This document shows positions 9,207 through 17,104 of a stretch of DNA of 64,000 bases, piece by piece. Made by a program: the position numbers and the translations under genes. The notes beneath the pieces were generated by a model. That model saw only the letters and a program-made list of their open reading frames with translations, was not told where the DNA came from and did not search any database. Position 1 is the first letter of the stretch; each line of letters opens with the position of its first letter. The stretch comes from Paenibacillus sp. 481 (lineage in GTDB: Bacteria; Bacillota; Bacilli; Paenibacillales; Paenibacillaceae), in NCBI RefSeq assembly GCF_021223605.1, contig NZ_CP075175.1, positions 5,535,501-5,599,500 on the forward strand, read 5' to 3'.

Positions 9207-9239
9207 ATTATAGTGAAAGTGTCTGAACATTTTCTGAAC
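9207..9239 (-). promoter_or_regulatory. Probable promoter with direct repeat upstream of diguanylate cyclase
   Basis: A perfect TATAAT -10 box (9207-9212, minus strand) lies 25 bases before the start codon. In the -35 region the word GTTCAGA occurs twice, with starts 11 bases apart (9222-9228 and 9233-9239), instead of a good TTGACA. A direct repeat one helical turn apart in place of a -35 box suggests activator binding. This is inference from sequence only. Confidence 0.45.
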
Positions 9240-9341
9240 TCGCTCTGCTTATAGGTGGGCACATGGCAAACAAGCCACTCATAAATGGAGCAGCTTGGAC
9301 AGGTATAGCTGTATGTTCCTTCCCGACTCGTTCCTTGCGAC

Positions 9342-10463
9342 TTATACACGACTCATAAAATGGTCATACCATTCTTCCAATTGTTTACTAGGTACAATGT
9401 CTAGCTCACACTGGAAATAAGTAACCAATCTGTCATATTGCTTTTTAACTTCATATGTATATCCGAGCGAAGCGTAAATTTTCATCGTTTCAAAACAAAT
9501 CGCTTCGTTATACGGGTATTTCTCGATCATATTCAAATAGATGTGCAACGCATCAAGTTGTCTGCCCTGTGCCAAATGAAATTCGGCGATTTGCTGGGCA
9601 TGGAACAACCACAATGTCCGTAAACGCTCACGTTCATGTTCGGCCCATAAATATTCATGATCGCCAAAATAGTCGCCTTGATATCGGTCCAACAATTGCT
9701 GCTTATATGTTAACGTGTCTACCGTTGCAGGCAATGCGGAATGGATCTCCCGTTCCCACAGTTCGACATCCAAATGGATATTGCCCAAGTCCAAGCGATA
9801 GCCGCCATCGCTATATTTAATTGTAATGTCCATATGGGTTAGCTTAATAATTCTGCGAATTTGATAAATCGTCGTGTGCAACAGACTGGACGCCTTGTCT
9901 ATATCCACTTCAGTCCATAGCCACTCCAAAATCGATTCTTTCCGCACCGTCTGCCCCCGATAGTGCAGCAAATAGGCAAACAACTCCTGCGCTTTTAACG
10001 TTCGCCACTGAAACAGGTGAACATTCTGTTGTTCATCACGCAGATGCAAATAGGCCATACAACAAAGGGTTTGCGCCGGGTGTGCTGCTCGTTTCGTCAT
10101 GTTTCCCTCTTGCACGCTGCACCTTTGCAGTGTTTTGGCAAGTCGGGTACGCTGCACGGGCTTTAGTATATAGTCAAGCGCGTTCACTTCAAATGCCTCA
10201 ATGGCATATTCACTGTACGCTGTTACAAACACAATCTGTACATGCGGTTGAGCTTCTAACAGCAACTCGGCCAGCACCATCCCATTTATTTCAGGCATCT
10301 CTATATCCAAAAAGATGAGATCGATATGCTCCTCATTCGCCAGCTTCAGCGCTTCGCGTGGATCTTGAAACAACCCTACAACCTCTAAATCTGCAAAATG
10401 GTTTAAGTGATTGTGCATACTACGCAATGCCATGATTTCATCATCAACGATCATCGTCTTCAT
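9342..10463 (-). CDS. Response regulator with SARP-like winged helix and BTAD output
   Basis: 373 residues. An N-terminal receiver domain has acidic Asp7-Asp8, phospho-acceptor Asp53 (IFLDIEMPEING), the Thr of VTAYSEYA and Lys of LKPV. After a Cys-containing linker comes a winged-helix DNA-binding region (LFAYLLHYRGQTVRKESIL, then TTIYQIRRIIK and YSDGGYRLDLG). The C-terminal part from about residue 240 is a helical bacterial transcriptional activator domain (QLLDRYQGDYFGDHEYLW; YNEAICFETMKIYASLG). This REC-winged helix-BTAD order is that of SARP/AfsR-like regulators in Firmicutes. It is divergent from the hybrid kinase gene, the probable partner. GGGAG lies 12 bases from the ATG; a three-codon minicistron fills the gap and overlaps the start as ATGA. 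Confidence 0.85.
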   Translation of the reverse strand: MKTMIVDDEIMALRSMHNHLNHFADLEVVGLFQDPREALKLANEEHIDLIFLDIEMPEINGMVLAELLLEAQPHVQIVFVTAYSEYAIEAFEVNALDYILKPVQRTRLAKTLQRCSVQEGNMTKRAAHPAQTLCCMAYLHLRDEQQNVHLFQWRTLKAQELFAYLLHYRGQTVRKESILEWLWTEVDIDKASSLLHTTIYQIRRIIKLTHMDITIKYSDGGYRLDLGNIHLDVELWEREIHSALPATVDTLTYKQQLLDRYQGDYFGDHEYLWAEHERERLRTLWLFHAQQIAEFHLAQGRQLDALHIYLNMIEKYPYNEAICFETMKIYASLGYTYEVKKQYDRLVTYFQCELDIVPSKQLEEWYDHFMSRV

Positions 10464-10592
10464 CTATGCATTGCACTCCCTCTTGTTCTGATCATTTCTG
10501 CACCGAACTGTGCCGTATTCAAATCCACTCTTCCCATTATATGAAAATATAGTAGAAGGAACATCGCTTTTTGTGTCGAAATAGACAATATT

Positions 10593-13500
10593 ATGACAAC
10601 AATTACACGAAAACAAACTGTCCCAAAACACAGGAAGAAACTACAAGTATGGCTGATCATCGCTTTGTTCATCATTTTCATTACAAGCATTCGCGTCAGT
10701 TGGCTCGATTTATTTACACAACCGCATCAACCTAAAGCCATGCAAGGCGTTCTGGATTTACGCGAGTGGAACTTTGATGCAAACGGTGCCGTCACTTTGA
10801 ACGGGGAATGGATGTTTTATCCCCAAGTGCTGTTAAAAAATGATGGTGCTCTCTCTCATCATGATAACACTGTAAACAAACCGATTAAGGTACCAGGCAA
10901 TTGGGCGCCTGCTCTACATCCGCAACAAGACAGCACGTACGGTTATGGAACGTACCACTTGCAAATTTTGCTTGGGGAACATGGTGGCGAGCAATATGCC
11001 CTACGCCTTGCTTCCATTCTAGCTTCTTCGGAAGTGTTCGTTAACGGTATCTCTGTTGGCAAGTCTGGGCAGCCATCGTCAGCGGCAGAGCGTTATACCG
11101 CTCGCAGCGTTCCTTATATGGTTGATTTCCAGGCCGATCAGGCCAAGGTCGATATTGTGATCCATGTCGCAAACTATGACAACAGCGCTACTGGCGGAAT
11201 TACGCAACCTATTTATTTTGGCCCACTAGATGCTATTCAAAGAGCGACTTGGTTCTCCATCGGAACCGAACTTACCGTCTGCATCGTACTGTTATTCCAT
11301 GCTGTGTATGCATTTCTCATTTATCGGTTCGGAAAACGACAATCCGGATTGATTTATATTACTTTACTCATGTTGTTCGCAAGTGCTGCCGTTCTGTTTG
11401 ACGACAACATGTTGCTTACACAATGGCTGGGAATTGGATATGCGTGGTCAACAAAGCTTCAACTCCTCTCTTATTTAGGGGTTGCGATCCCGCAGCTGCA
11501 GCTGACACGACATTTGCTGGCCAAAGATGCCAACTCCAAGCTGATTCTCACGTTTACGATGTTGTGCTTGGTGATGTGTATATTTATCGTTGTCGCTCCT
11601 ATCCAATTAACACTGCAAATTATGCCGGTTTATATGATTATTGTAGTTATACCACCGGTGATTATGCTTTTCACGACACTTAAAGCGGCTTTACAGGGCG
11701 AAGAGGATACGATCTTGCTAGCGCTTGGTTCTACTTCCATTGCAGTCAATATTATTTGGGGTACCTGCAAAAGTATGGGACTTTTGTATACGAGCTACTA
11801 TCCTTTTGACATTCTTATTTCGTTTTTTGCGTTCGCCTCTTTTTGGTTCAGACGATATTTTCGCACTTCTATACAATTAGAGCGTATGACCGAAGATCTG
11901 CAACAAGAGCATCGTTTAAAGGATGATTTCTTAGCAAATACGTCCCATGAACTGCGTAACCCGCTTCATGGCATGATGAATTTAGCTCAACATGTATTAG
12001 AGAGCGAGCACAATTCCATGCAAGACAGCAGCAAAAAAAACTTGGAGTTGCTCGTTACCGTTGGCCGTCGTATGTCTAGCTTGCTTCATGACCTATTTGA
12101 TTTGACGCGATTAAAAGAAAAAAGGGTGCAGCTTAAGCTAAAAAAAGTATCGATTCAGCCCGTTGTTGTGGGTGTGATGGATATGATGCGACATATGACA
12201 GAAGGCAAGCCGATACGTTTAAGCAATGAAATTCCAGATACGTTCCCACACGTTATTGCGGATGAGAACCGGCTTACTCAAATCTTGTGCAACTTGGTGC
12301 ACAACGCGATTAAATTTACGAACGAAGGTGTCGTTACGGTACGCGCTGACATGTCGGGAGGCAAGGCGTACATTCACGTCGTCGACACAGGCGTGGGCAT
12401 TGATGCGCATACAGAGCAGTCGTTGTTCCTCCCCTATAAACAAGGAGTTGCCCCTGATGAATCGTATGAAGTTGGTCTAGGGCTTGGCTTAAGTATAAGC
12501 AAGCAGTTGACTGAACTGCATGGCGGTACTTTAACGTTCCGTTCGACACCTGGAAAAGGTTCTATGTTCACCTTTTCCTTGGAACTATGTGAGGTAGATG
12601 CATTACCGCTTGCGGAGCAGCAAAGTGGTCCACTTGCTGCTGCGGTGTCTGTAGAGGAGTCGGCGTTGATGTCTACTCATCGCACGCAGCCCACTAAGGC
12701 AAGCCTCCTCACGGATGTTGCTAGAGAGGGTGCGGTATCGAAGGAGGAACGATCATGCGATTCGTGGGACTCACGGGATTCGGAGAATTCAGAGAATTTG
12801 CAGGAATTACAGAAATTACAGCATTCACGGAGTTCACGGGATTTAAAGCATTCACTGAACTCTAGTCAAAAGGATAACCATGAATATAACCAAATTACGA
12901 TCTTAGCGGTCGACGATGATCCGATTAATTTAGAAATTTTGAGCCAAATTTTCGACACGGAGCGATACCGAATTTTCACTGCAACGAACGGAAAAGAAGC
13001 GCTATCGCTGATTCAATTAGCGGAATTCGATCTGGTCATTGCTGACGTGATGATGCCGCATATGTCTGGTTATGAGCTGGCGCGTCACATTCGCGAGCGA
13101 TTTTCGATCTCCGAGCTGCCGATACTGCTATTGACGGCACGCAGTTCGTCCAACGATATCGAAGCAGGCTTCCGAGCAGGTGCCAATGACTACATCATTA
13201 AACCGATGGACACGCTGGAGCTTAAGGCTAGAGTAAGCGCGCTGACACAATTTAAGCGTTCTGTGCATGAAAGATTAATGATGGAGGCAGCTTGGTTGCA
13301 AGCACAGATTCAGCCGCATTTTTTGTTCAACACGTTGAATTCGATCTCTGCGCTTAGTGAAATCGATACCGACCGCATGCGGAGGATGTTGGAGGAGTTC
13401 AGCAATTATTTACGCGCTAGCTTTGACTTTCAAAATACGAAAAGGCTCGTGCTGCTCGAACATGAACTCGCGTTAGTGAAGTCCTACTTGTATATCGAGA

Positions 13501-13877
13501 AGGAGCGCTTCGAAGATAGGATGCAGATCATATGGGAAGTGGAACAGACCGCACTTCTTCACATCCCGCCGTTATCCATTCAGCCCCTAGTTGAAAATGC
13601 GGTCCGACACGGTGTGCTGAAACGGTTTGAGGGCGGCGTCATTACGATTCGCATTAAGGAGCATCCCGATTACACAGAGGTGGCTATCGTAGATAACGGC
13701 GTAGGTATACACGAGCAAAAGCTTGAACAACTTCTACAAGTAAATCCGAATCGAAAAACAGGAATCGGCCTGTTAAATGTAGACCGCCGATTAAAACGAA
13801 TATACGGCAGCGGGCTGCACATCGAAAGCACGCTCGGCAAAGGAACGATCGTTCGCTTTCAGATGCCCCGAAGCTAG
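10593..13877 (+). CDS. Hybrid sensor kinase: 7TMR-DISM sensor, HisKA kinase, receiver, second LytS-type kinase
   Basis: 1094 residues. One membrane segment (about 18-38) precedes an extracellular beta-rich sensor (GEWMFYPQVLL, YGTYHLQI, SSEVFVNG) of the 7TMR-DISM type, then about seven membrane segments (roughly 215-425). The HisKA core has NTSHELRNPLHG with His452 and ATPase boxes NLVHNAIKF, DTGVGID and GLGLGLSISK. A low-complexity linker (about 720-760) leads to a receiver with AVDDDPIN and Asp818 (VIADVMMP). A second kinase core of LytS type follows: QPHFLFNTLNS with His909, PLVENAVRHG, VDNGVGIH and GIGLLNVDRRL. It is divergent from the SARP-like regulator. No good ribosome-binding site precedes the ATG; no alternative in-frame ATG, GTG or TTG is close by. 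The signal sensed is unknown, though such sensor domains often bind carbohydrates. Confidence 0.85.
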   Translation: MTTITRKQTVPKHRKKLQVWLIIALFIIFITSIRVSWLDLFTQPHQPKAMQGVLDLREWNFDANGAVTLNGEWMFYPQVLLKNDGALSHHDNTVNKPIKVPGNWAPALHPQQDSTYGYGTYHLQILLGEHGGEQYALRLASILASSEVFVNGISVGKSGQPSSAAERYTARSVPYMVDFQADQAKVDIVIHVANYDNSATGGITQPIYFGPLDAIQRATWFSIGTELTVCIVLLFHAVYAFLIYRFGKRQSGLIYITLLMLFASAAVLFDDNMLLTQWLGIGYAWSTKLQLLSYLGVAIPQLQLTRHLLAKDANSKLILTFTMLCLVMCIFIVVAPIQLTLQIMPVYMIIVVIPPVIMLFTTLKAALQGEEDTILLALGSTSIAVNIIWGTCKSMGLLYTSYYPFDILISFFAFASFWFRRYFRTSIQLERMTEDLQQEHRLKDDFLANTSHELRNPLHGMMNLAQHVLESEHNSMQDSSKKNLELLVTVGRRMSSLLHDLFDLTRLKEKRVQLKLKKVSIQPVVVGVMDMMRHMTEGKPIRLSNEIPDTFPHVIADENRLTQILCNLVHNAIKFTNEGVVTVRADMSGGKAYIHVVDTGVGIDAHTEQSLFLPYKQGVAPDESYEVGLGLGLSISKQLTELHGGTLTFRSTPGKGSMFTFSLELCEVDALPLAEQQSGPLAAAVSVEESALMSTHRTQPTKASLLTDVAREGAVSKEERSCDSWDSRDSENSENLQELQKLQHSRSSRDLKHSLNSSQKDNHEYNQITILAVDDDPINLEILSQIFDTERYRIFTATNGKEALSLIQLAEFDLVIADVMMPHMSGYELARHIRERFSISELPILLLTARSSSNDIEAGFRAGANDYIIKPMDTLELKARVSALTQFKRSVHERLMMEAAWLQAQIQPHFLFNTLNSISALSEIDTDRMRRMLEEFSNYLRASFDFQNTKRLVLLEHELALVKSYLYIEKERFEDRMQIIWEVEQTALLHIPPLSIQPLVENAVRHGVLKRFEGGVITIRIKEHPDYTEVAIVDNGVGIHEQKLEQLLQVNPNRKTGIGLLNVDRRLKRIYGSGLHIESTLGKGTIVRFQMPRS
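12759..12866. repeat. 9-bp tandem repeat coding a tripeptide linker in the hybrid kinase
   Basis: Twelve successive degenerate 9-base units encode tripeptides of the form [D/N/E/H/K/S]-[S/L]-[R/E/Q/K], for example DSR, DSE, NSE, NLQ, ELQ, HSR. It separates the first kinase core from the receiver. Recurring DNA words are ATTCACGG and AATTACAG. It also carries an out-of-frame short ORF (see findings). Confidence 0.75.
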
Positions 13878-13916
13878 ATCACGCTTCTACATCGTGTACA
13901 TAAAAAGATAATGAAG

Positions 13917-13950
13917 AAAAGTCGATTCCGTGAGGCAGGAATCGACTTTT
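13917..13950. terminator. Bidirectional terminator between convergent genes
   Basis: A perfect inverted repeat, AAAAGTCGATTCC and GGAATCGACTTTT, with an 8-base loop lies between the 3' ends of the hybrid kinase gene and the 331-residue gene. The flanking A and T runs give a short U-tract in both directions. Confidence 0.85.
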
Positions 13951-13971
13951 GTGGGGTGAAATCTGATGCTT

Positions 13972-14967
13972 TTATTTGAAATTTTTAGCAATAAAATTGG
14001 ACGTGGTGCCGAATTTAGCTATTTCCTGCTCCGTAAATCTTACAGGATCACTTGCACCGTCTTCAATAAAAATATATTCTATCTTCGCTTTTGGTGTAAT
14101 CGTCTCTTCGAATAAAGTGAAAATGGAATTGAAATCTTGCTCTAGATTGCTGTTTGCTTTGGTTAAGCTATTTTCCTTGAAACTCAGGGTGACCAAGATA
14201 TTTGAACATTCCCCTTTTTCATTCGTTTCTCTACAGTTGAACCAATACTCATCATACTTCGTTCCAAAAGTAAAGCGTCCGTTTTCAACGCTTGCTTTCT
14301 CCGACTCCCATTTCTTATTCTCATAGAAACTAACCATTTCCCAATTTGATTTTTTAATATGTGATAATAATTGTTCTTTCGTAGTTACACTCTTTATCTT
14401 TTCCATATCTAAGTGAATGGACTTACGCTTACTAGGTTCTCTCATGTCATAAACGGATACATGGTGGATTAATGCCCCACTTTGTTTGATTAATTTTTGT
14501 AATTCAAAGAAACGGCCCAACTCTTTTTCCGCAAAAGTGGCTATTTCAATGGGTGAGATAGAATGTAAAAAAAGACTATTTTTTTCTTCTGTGAACCCCA
14601 CTCTTATTTCATCGTTAATGCCATCTTTAAACCCCAGTTTCTCTACATCAGGAATCACTTTTTCTAACTTGTGTAGTTCATTATCCACTTCTAATGCTCT
14701 TGCATAATTGTCTGCAATAACACTGTCTGTAGTGTAATCTATTACAACTGTGAATTGTATATCCTTATGGTTCTTAGGAGAAACCGTATACTTTTTATTT
14801 GAAAAAATTCCCTCTCTACTTAATTTTATTATTTCTACGTTAACACCATATTCATTTTTTACATATTGTTTTACGCGATATTCGTCAGATTGAAAGTAAA
14901 TGTACACGAACACTGCACCTACTATTAACAGCAAAGCAATTGCAATAGCTAGGAATTTTTTGTTCAC
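13972..14967 (-). CDS. Unrecognised single-pass membrane-anchored protein
   Basis: 331 residues. I do not recognise the family. One N-terminal membrane helix (FLAIAIALLLIVGAVFVYIYF) is followed by an extracytoplasmic region of about 300 residues, rich in Lys, Glu and Asn. It has no enzyme motif I can identify. Two Cys residues 8 positions apart (FNCRETNEKGEC) could form a disulfide. The start is GTG, with AAGGAG 10 bases upstream. The gene is visibly more AT-rich than its neighbours and stands alone between two terminators, with an 8-bp repeat array about 140 bases upstream. It may be a recent acquisition. Confidence 0.7.
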   Translation of the reverse strand: MNKKFLAIAIALLLIVGAVFVYIYFQSDEYRVKQYVKNEYGVNVEIIKLSREGIFSNKKYTVSPKNHKDIQFTVVIDYTTDSVIADNYARALEVDNELHKLEKVIPDVEKLGFKDGINDEIRVGFTEEKNSLFLHSISPIEIATFAEKELGRFFELQKLIKQSGALIHHVSVYDMREPSKRKSIHLDMEKIKSVTTKEQLLSHIKKSNWEMVSFYENKKWESEKASVENGRFTFGTKYDEYWFNCRETNEKGECSNILVTLSFKENSLTKANSNLEQDFNSIFTLFEETITPKAKIEYIFIEDGASDPVRFTEQEIAKFGTTSNFIAKNFK

Positions 14968-15103
14968 TTTCCCTACACTCCTTAGTTGTGGATCATTTCA
15001 TGCTGAATAAAAAGTAAAAACGTACCCTATTCATGAAAATGAAACAAGATGAAAGAATCATAACATAGGTTAGCACTTAGGTATAATCATCAAATAATAG
15101 AAA

Positions 15104-15183
15104 AATAACATAATAACATAATAACATAATAACATAATAACATAATAACATAATAACATAATAACATAATAACATAATAACAT
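15104..15183. repeat. Perfect octanucleotide tandem repeat (TAACATAA), about 10 copies
   Basis: The C of the unit recurs exactly every 8 bases from 15109 to 15181 with no mismatch. It lies in the 420-base gap upstream of the AT-rich 331-residue gene. There are no spacers, so it is a simple sequence repeat, not a CRISPR. A perfect array of this size would be prone to slippage. Confidence 0.95.
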
Positions 15184-15241
15184 CCATATTTTGTATCAAC
15201 TCATATTTCTTCATCCTACTATTTTATTGAAGAGCAACGCA

Positions 15242-15286
15242 AAAAAACCGCGAACGGACGGTTAGCCCTACCTGTTCGCGGTTTTT
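15242..15286. terminator. Bidirectional terminator downstream of DinB-like gene
   Basis: Stem AAAAACCGCGAAC / GTTCGCGGTTTTT with an 18-base loop. Read on the minus strand it ends in seven T residues, which suits termination of the regulator-DinB operon; read on the plus strand it has five. It also insulates the region with the octamer array. Confidence 0.85.
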
Positions 15287-15344
15287 GATATATTGCAGCG
15301 CTTATTGCAACATTTGATACAACTCATAAACTGCCTTTACCTAT

Positions 15345-15380
15345 GCATTGATATAAGCATTGACATAAGCATTGGCCCAA
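15345..15380. repeat. 12-bp tandem repeat, three copies
   Basis: GCATTGATATAA, GCATTGACATAA and GCATTGGCCCAA follow one another directly, just downstream of the DinB-like stop codon (minus strand). No function is evident. Confidence 0.7.
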
Positions 15381-15387
15381 GCGCCTC

Positions 15388-15876
15388 TTAGCCGTATAGC
15401 ACGAAGAACTGGAGTTCATGCCCCGACTGTTTCAAATAGTTATAAAGTTGCGACCGGTGGTGAAATGAATGAGTGACAATCTCAATCAACCACTTGATTT
15501 GCACCATACCGTGCTCTAAATAAAACGCTTTACTGGACTTGTTCAATAGCTCGTCCTCGCTTAATGAGAGCATATACACCCGCAATTGCTCGTAATTGGC
15601 CCGAAACCGCGCCGCCAATTCCTGCGGGTCCCTCATTCCACTTACGCTCATTTCCACCTGCTCCACTTCCGCTTGTGACTTCTCTTGCAAAATAGCCAAG
15701 TCCGAAGCTGGAATGGATACAAGATGATGGGCAAGCTCCAATAACGTGCGCATATTGTCAGCTGGCCGATACTCCCACTCTTCTGGTGTAATTCTAGCCA
15801 AAAGTGCCTCGCTTGTGCGGACGGCTAAATCTATTTCCGCCAATAGATGATCCCGAATTTGTGCAACACCGCTCAT
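15388..15876 (-). CDS. DinB-like four-helix protein
   Basis: 162 residues, normal for the DinB / YfiT-like superfamily. The start at 15876 is chosen over longer in-frame options because AAAGGAG lies 8 bases before it and the domain begins at once (SGVAQIRDHLLAEIDLA). Candidate metal-binding His residues are seen in LLELAHHLVSIP and in HSFHHRSQLYNYL, in the spacing usual for the family. Members include thiol-dependent transferases and stress-induced proteins; no substrate can be inferred. It lies 43 bases downstream of a WYL-type regulator, a pairing I recall from other Bacillales, so the regulator probably controls it. Confidence 0.8.
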   Translation of the reverse strand: MSGVAQIRDHLLAEIDLAVRTSEALLARITPEEWEYRPADNMRTLLELAHHLVSIPASDLAILQEKSQAEVEQVEMSVSGMRDPQELAARFRANYEQLRVYMLSLSEDELLNKSSKAFYLEHGMVQIKWLIEIVTHSFHHRSQLYNYLKQSGHELQFFVLYG

Positions 15877-15919
15877 GATCCTATCTCCTTTGTTGTTCAT
15901 ATTCATTGAACTGAAATGA

Positions 15920-16840
15920 CTACTTTCCGTAACGCTCACACAGCTCACGGGCTTTTTCGTAGAGCGCAGCCCGCAGCGCTTCCGGCTCCAGCACGTTCGC
16001 ATCTTCGCCAAGCGAGAAAAAGAACCGTATCGCCCATCCCCATTCTGATTCTGGGCATTGGAAGTCAACTTCCCACAGGTCGTCCTGCACAGCGTGCACT
16101 TTTTCCCCGATATGCGGGTCTTGTTCGACAAGTAGCAGGCCCCGATAGCTTAACGTGGCTCGAATACGAATGTACTTGCTCGCGGAATCTGACGCCTCCC
16201 CCTGATTCTCATCAGCAGGCGGATCGGCGGCCAGCAACTCATCAAAACGATCGGCCCGAAACAGCCGCAGCTCCCCATGTGTAGGCGAGTAGGCCTCACA
16301 ATACCAGAACCCGTTCTCCGCATAAACATGTTTGGGCTGCAATAACAGCCAACGGCGATGCTTCTCCGAACGATAGTAGGCCTTCATCCACGCCCCGCTC
16401 GAACAGTAAGCAAGCAGCTCGGTCAAGAGAGGTGCCTTGTAAGAGCGCTTCGGCACCTGCACACGCATCAATTCAAGCAGCGGCTCAACTTGATGAAGCG
16501 CTTCGGGCGGTAGAATGTGGCGGATCTTATCCATGACCGTCCACCTTTCCCGATTGAACGGCGTGTCCGCATAAGCAGTCAGAGCCCGCAGCGCGACAAG
16601 TACGGTCAAGGTCTCCTGCACGTCAAGTTGCAACGGCGGCAACCGATAGCCTTCCGACAATCGGTACCCTCCTCCCGGGCCTGTCTCCGCATACAAAGGT
16701 ATGCCCATCTCTGAGAGTGCCTGTATGTCCCGCATGATGGTACGCCTAGACACCTCAAGCTTATCCGCAAGCATTTGCGCAGATTCTTGTCGCTGTTGTA
16801 AGGCAATCACGATAGCGATCAAGCGATCCATCCGCCTCAC
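15920..16840 (-). CDS. HTH-WYL (YafY-type) transcriptional regulator
   Basis: 306 residues with a GTG start at 16840, 8 bases after the G-run of AAAGGGGGAAG; the ATG three codons later is the alternative. Residues about 5-60 form a DeoR-like winged helix (RLIAIVIALQQRQESAQMLA; VSRRTIMRDIQALSE; GIPLYAETGPGGGYRL). The middle part carries the WYL domain (WLLLQPKHVYAENGFWYCEA, with ELRLFRADRFDELL), and a C-terminal WCX-like extension ends near RELCERYGK. WYL regulators usually sense a small ligand or nucleic acid. It heads a two-gene operon with the DinB-like gene. Confidence 0.85.
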   Translation of the reverse strand: MRRMDRLIAIVIALQQRQESAQMLADKLEVSRRTIMRDIQALSEMGIPLYAETGPGGGYRLSEGYRLPPLQLDVQETLTVLVALRALTAYADTPFNRERWTVMDKIRHILPPEALHQVEPLLELMRVQVPKRSYKAPLLTELLAYCSSGAWMKAYYRSEKHRRWLLLQPKHVYAENGFWYCEAYSPTHGELRLFRADRFDELLAADPPADENQGEASDSASKYIRIRATLSYRGLLLVEQDPHIGEKVHAVQDDLWEVDFQCPESEWGWAIRFFFSLGEDANVLEPEALRAALYEKARELCERYGK

Positions 16841-17040
16841 GTCGGCTTCCCCCTTTTGTCCATGCCTTCCAGAGCAAGTTATGATGTTATCATAGCACAC
16901 GCTCTGTGACAGCTTGTATGTCACCATTAGCACCAATAGGAAATGTAAAATCCCCTATTTATCTACGGTGCCGTCGATCATGTAAAAGGAATCCATTACA
17001 AACACACAAATCACATGTTCCAATTACCTTATGTAAGAGG

Positions 17041-17056
17041 TCACCATTCATGGTGA
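17041..17056. promoter_or_regulatory. Palindrome TCACCAT-TC-ATGGTGA, candidate operator
   Basis: A perfect 7-2-7 inverted repeat lies between the WYL regulator (start 16840, minus) and the broken lectin gene (17105, plus). The half-site GTCACCATT recurs at 16919-16927, nearer the regulator start. It could be the regulator's own operator, but no evidence beyond symmetry is available. Confidence 0.4.
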
Positions 17057-17104
17057 TGTCATAGAAGTAACCGCTTGGCACCATAATCTGATGGAGGGAT
17101 CATC

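Noticed and set aside
10460-10690. 76-codon minus-strand ORF over the divergent promoter
   Set aside because: It lies antisense to the kinase start, has no ribosome site and no domain; only its last three codons with their own ATG are of interest.
15104-15183. Possible CRISPR array
   Set aside because: The unit is 8 bp, directly tandem, without spacers and without cas genes nearby.
15877-16131. Long N-terminal extension of the DinB-like protein
   Set aside because: It would overlap the regulator gene; the ATG at 15876 has AAAGGAG and begins the conserved domain directly.
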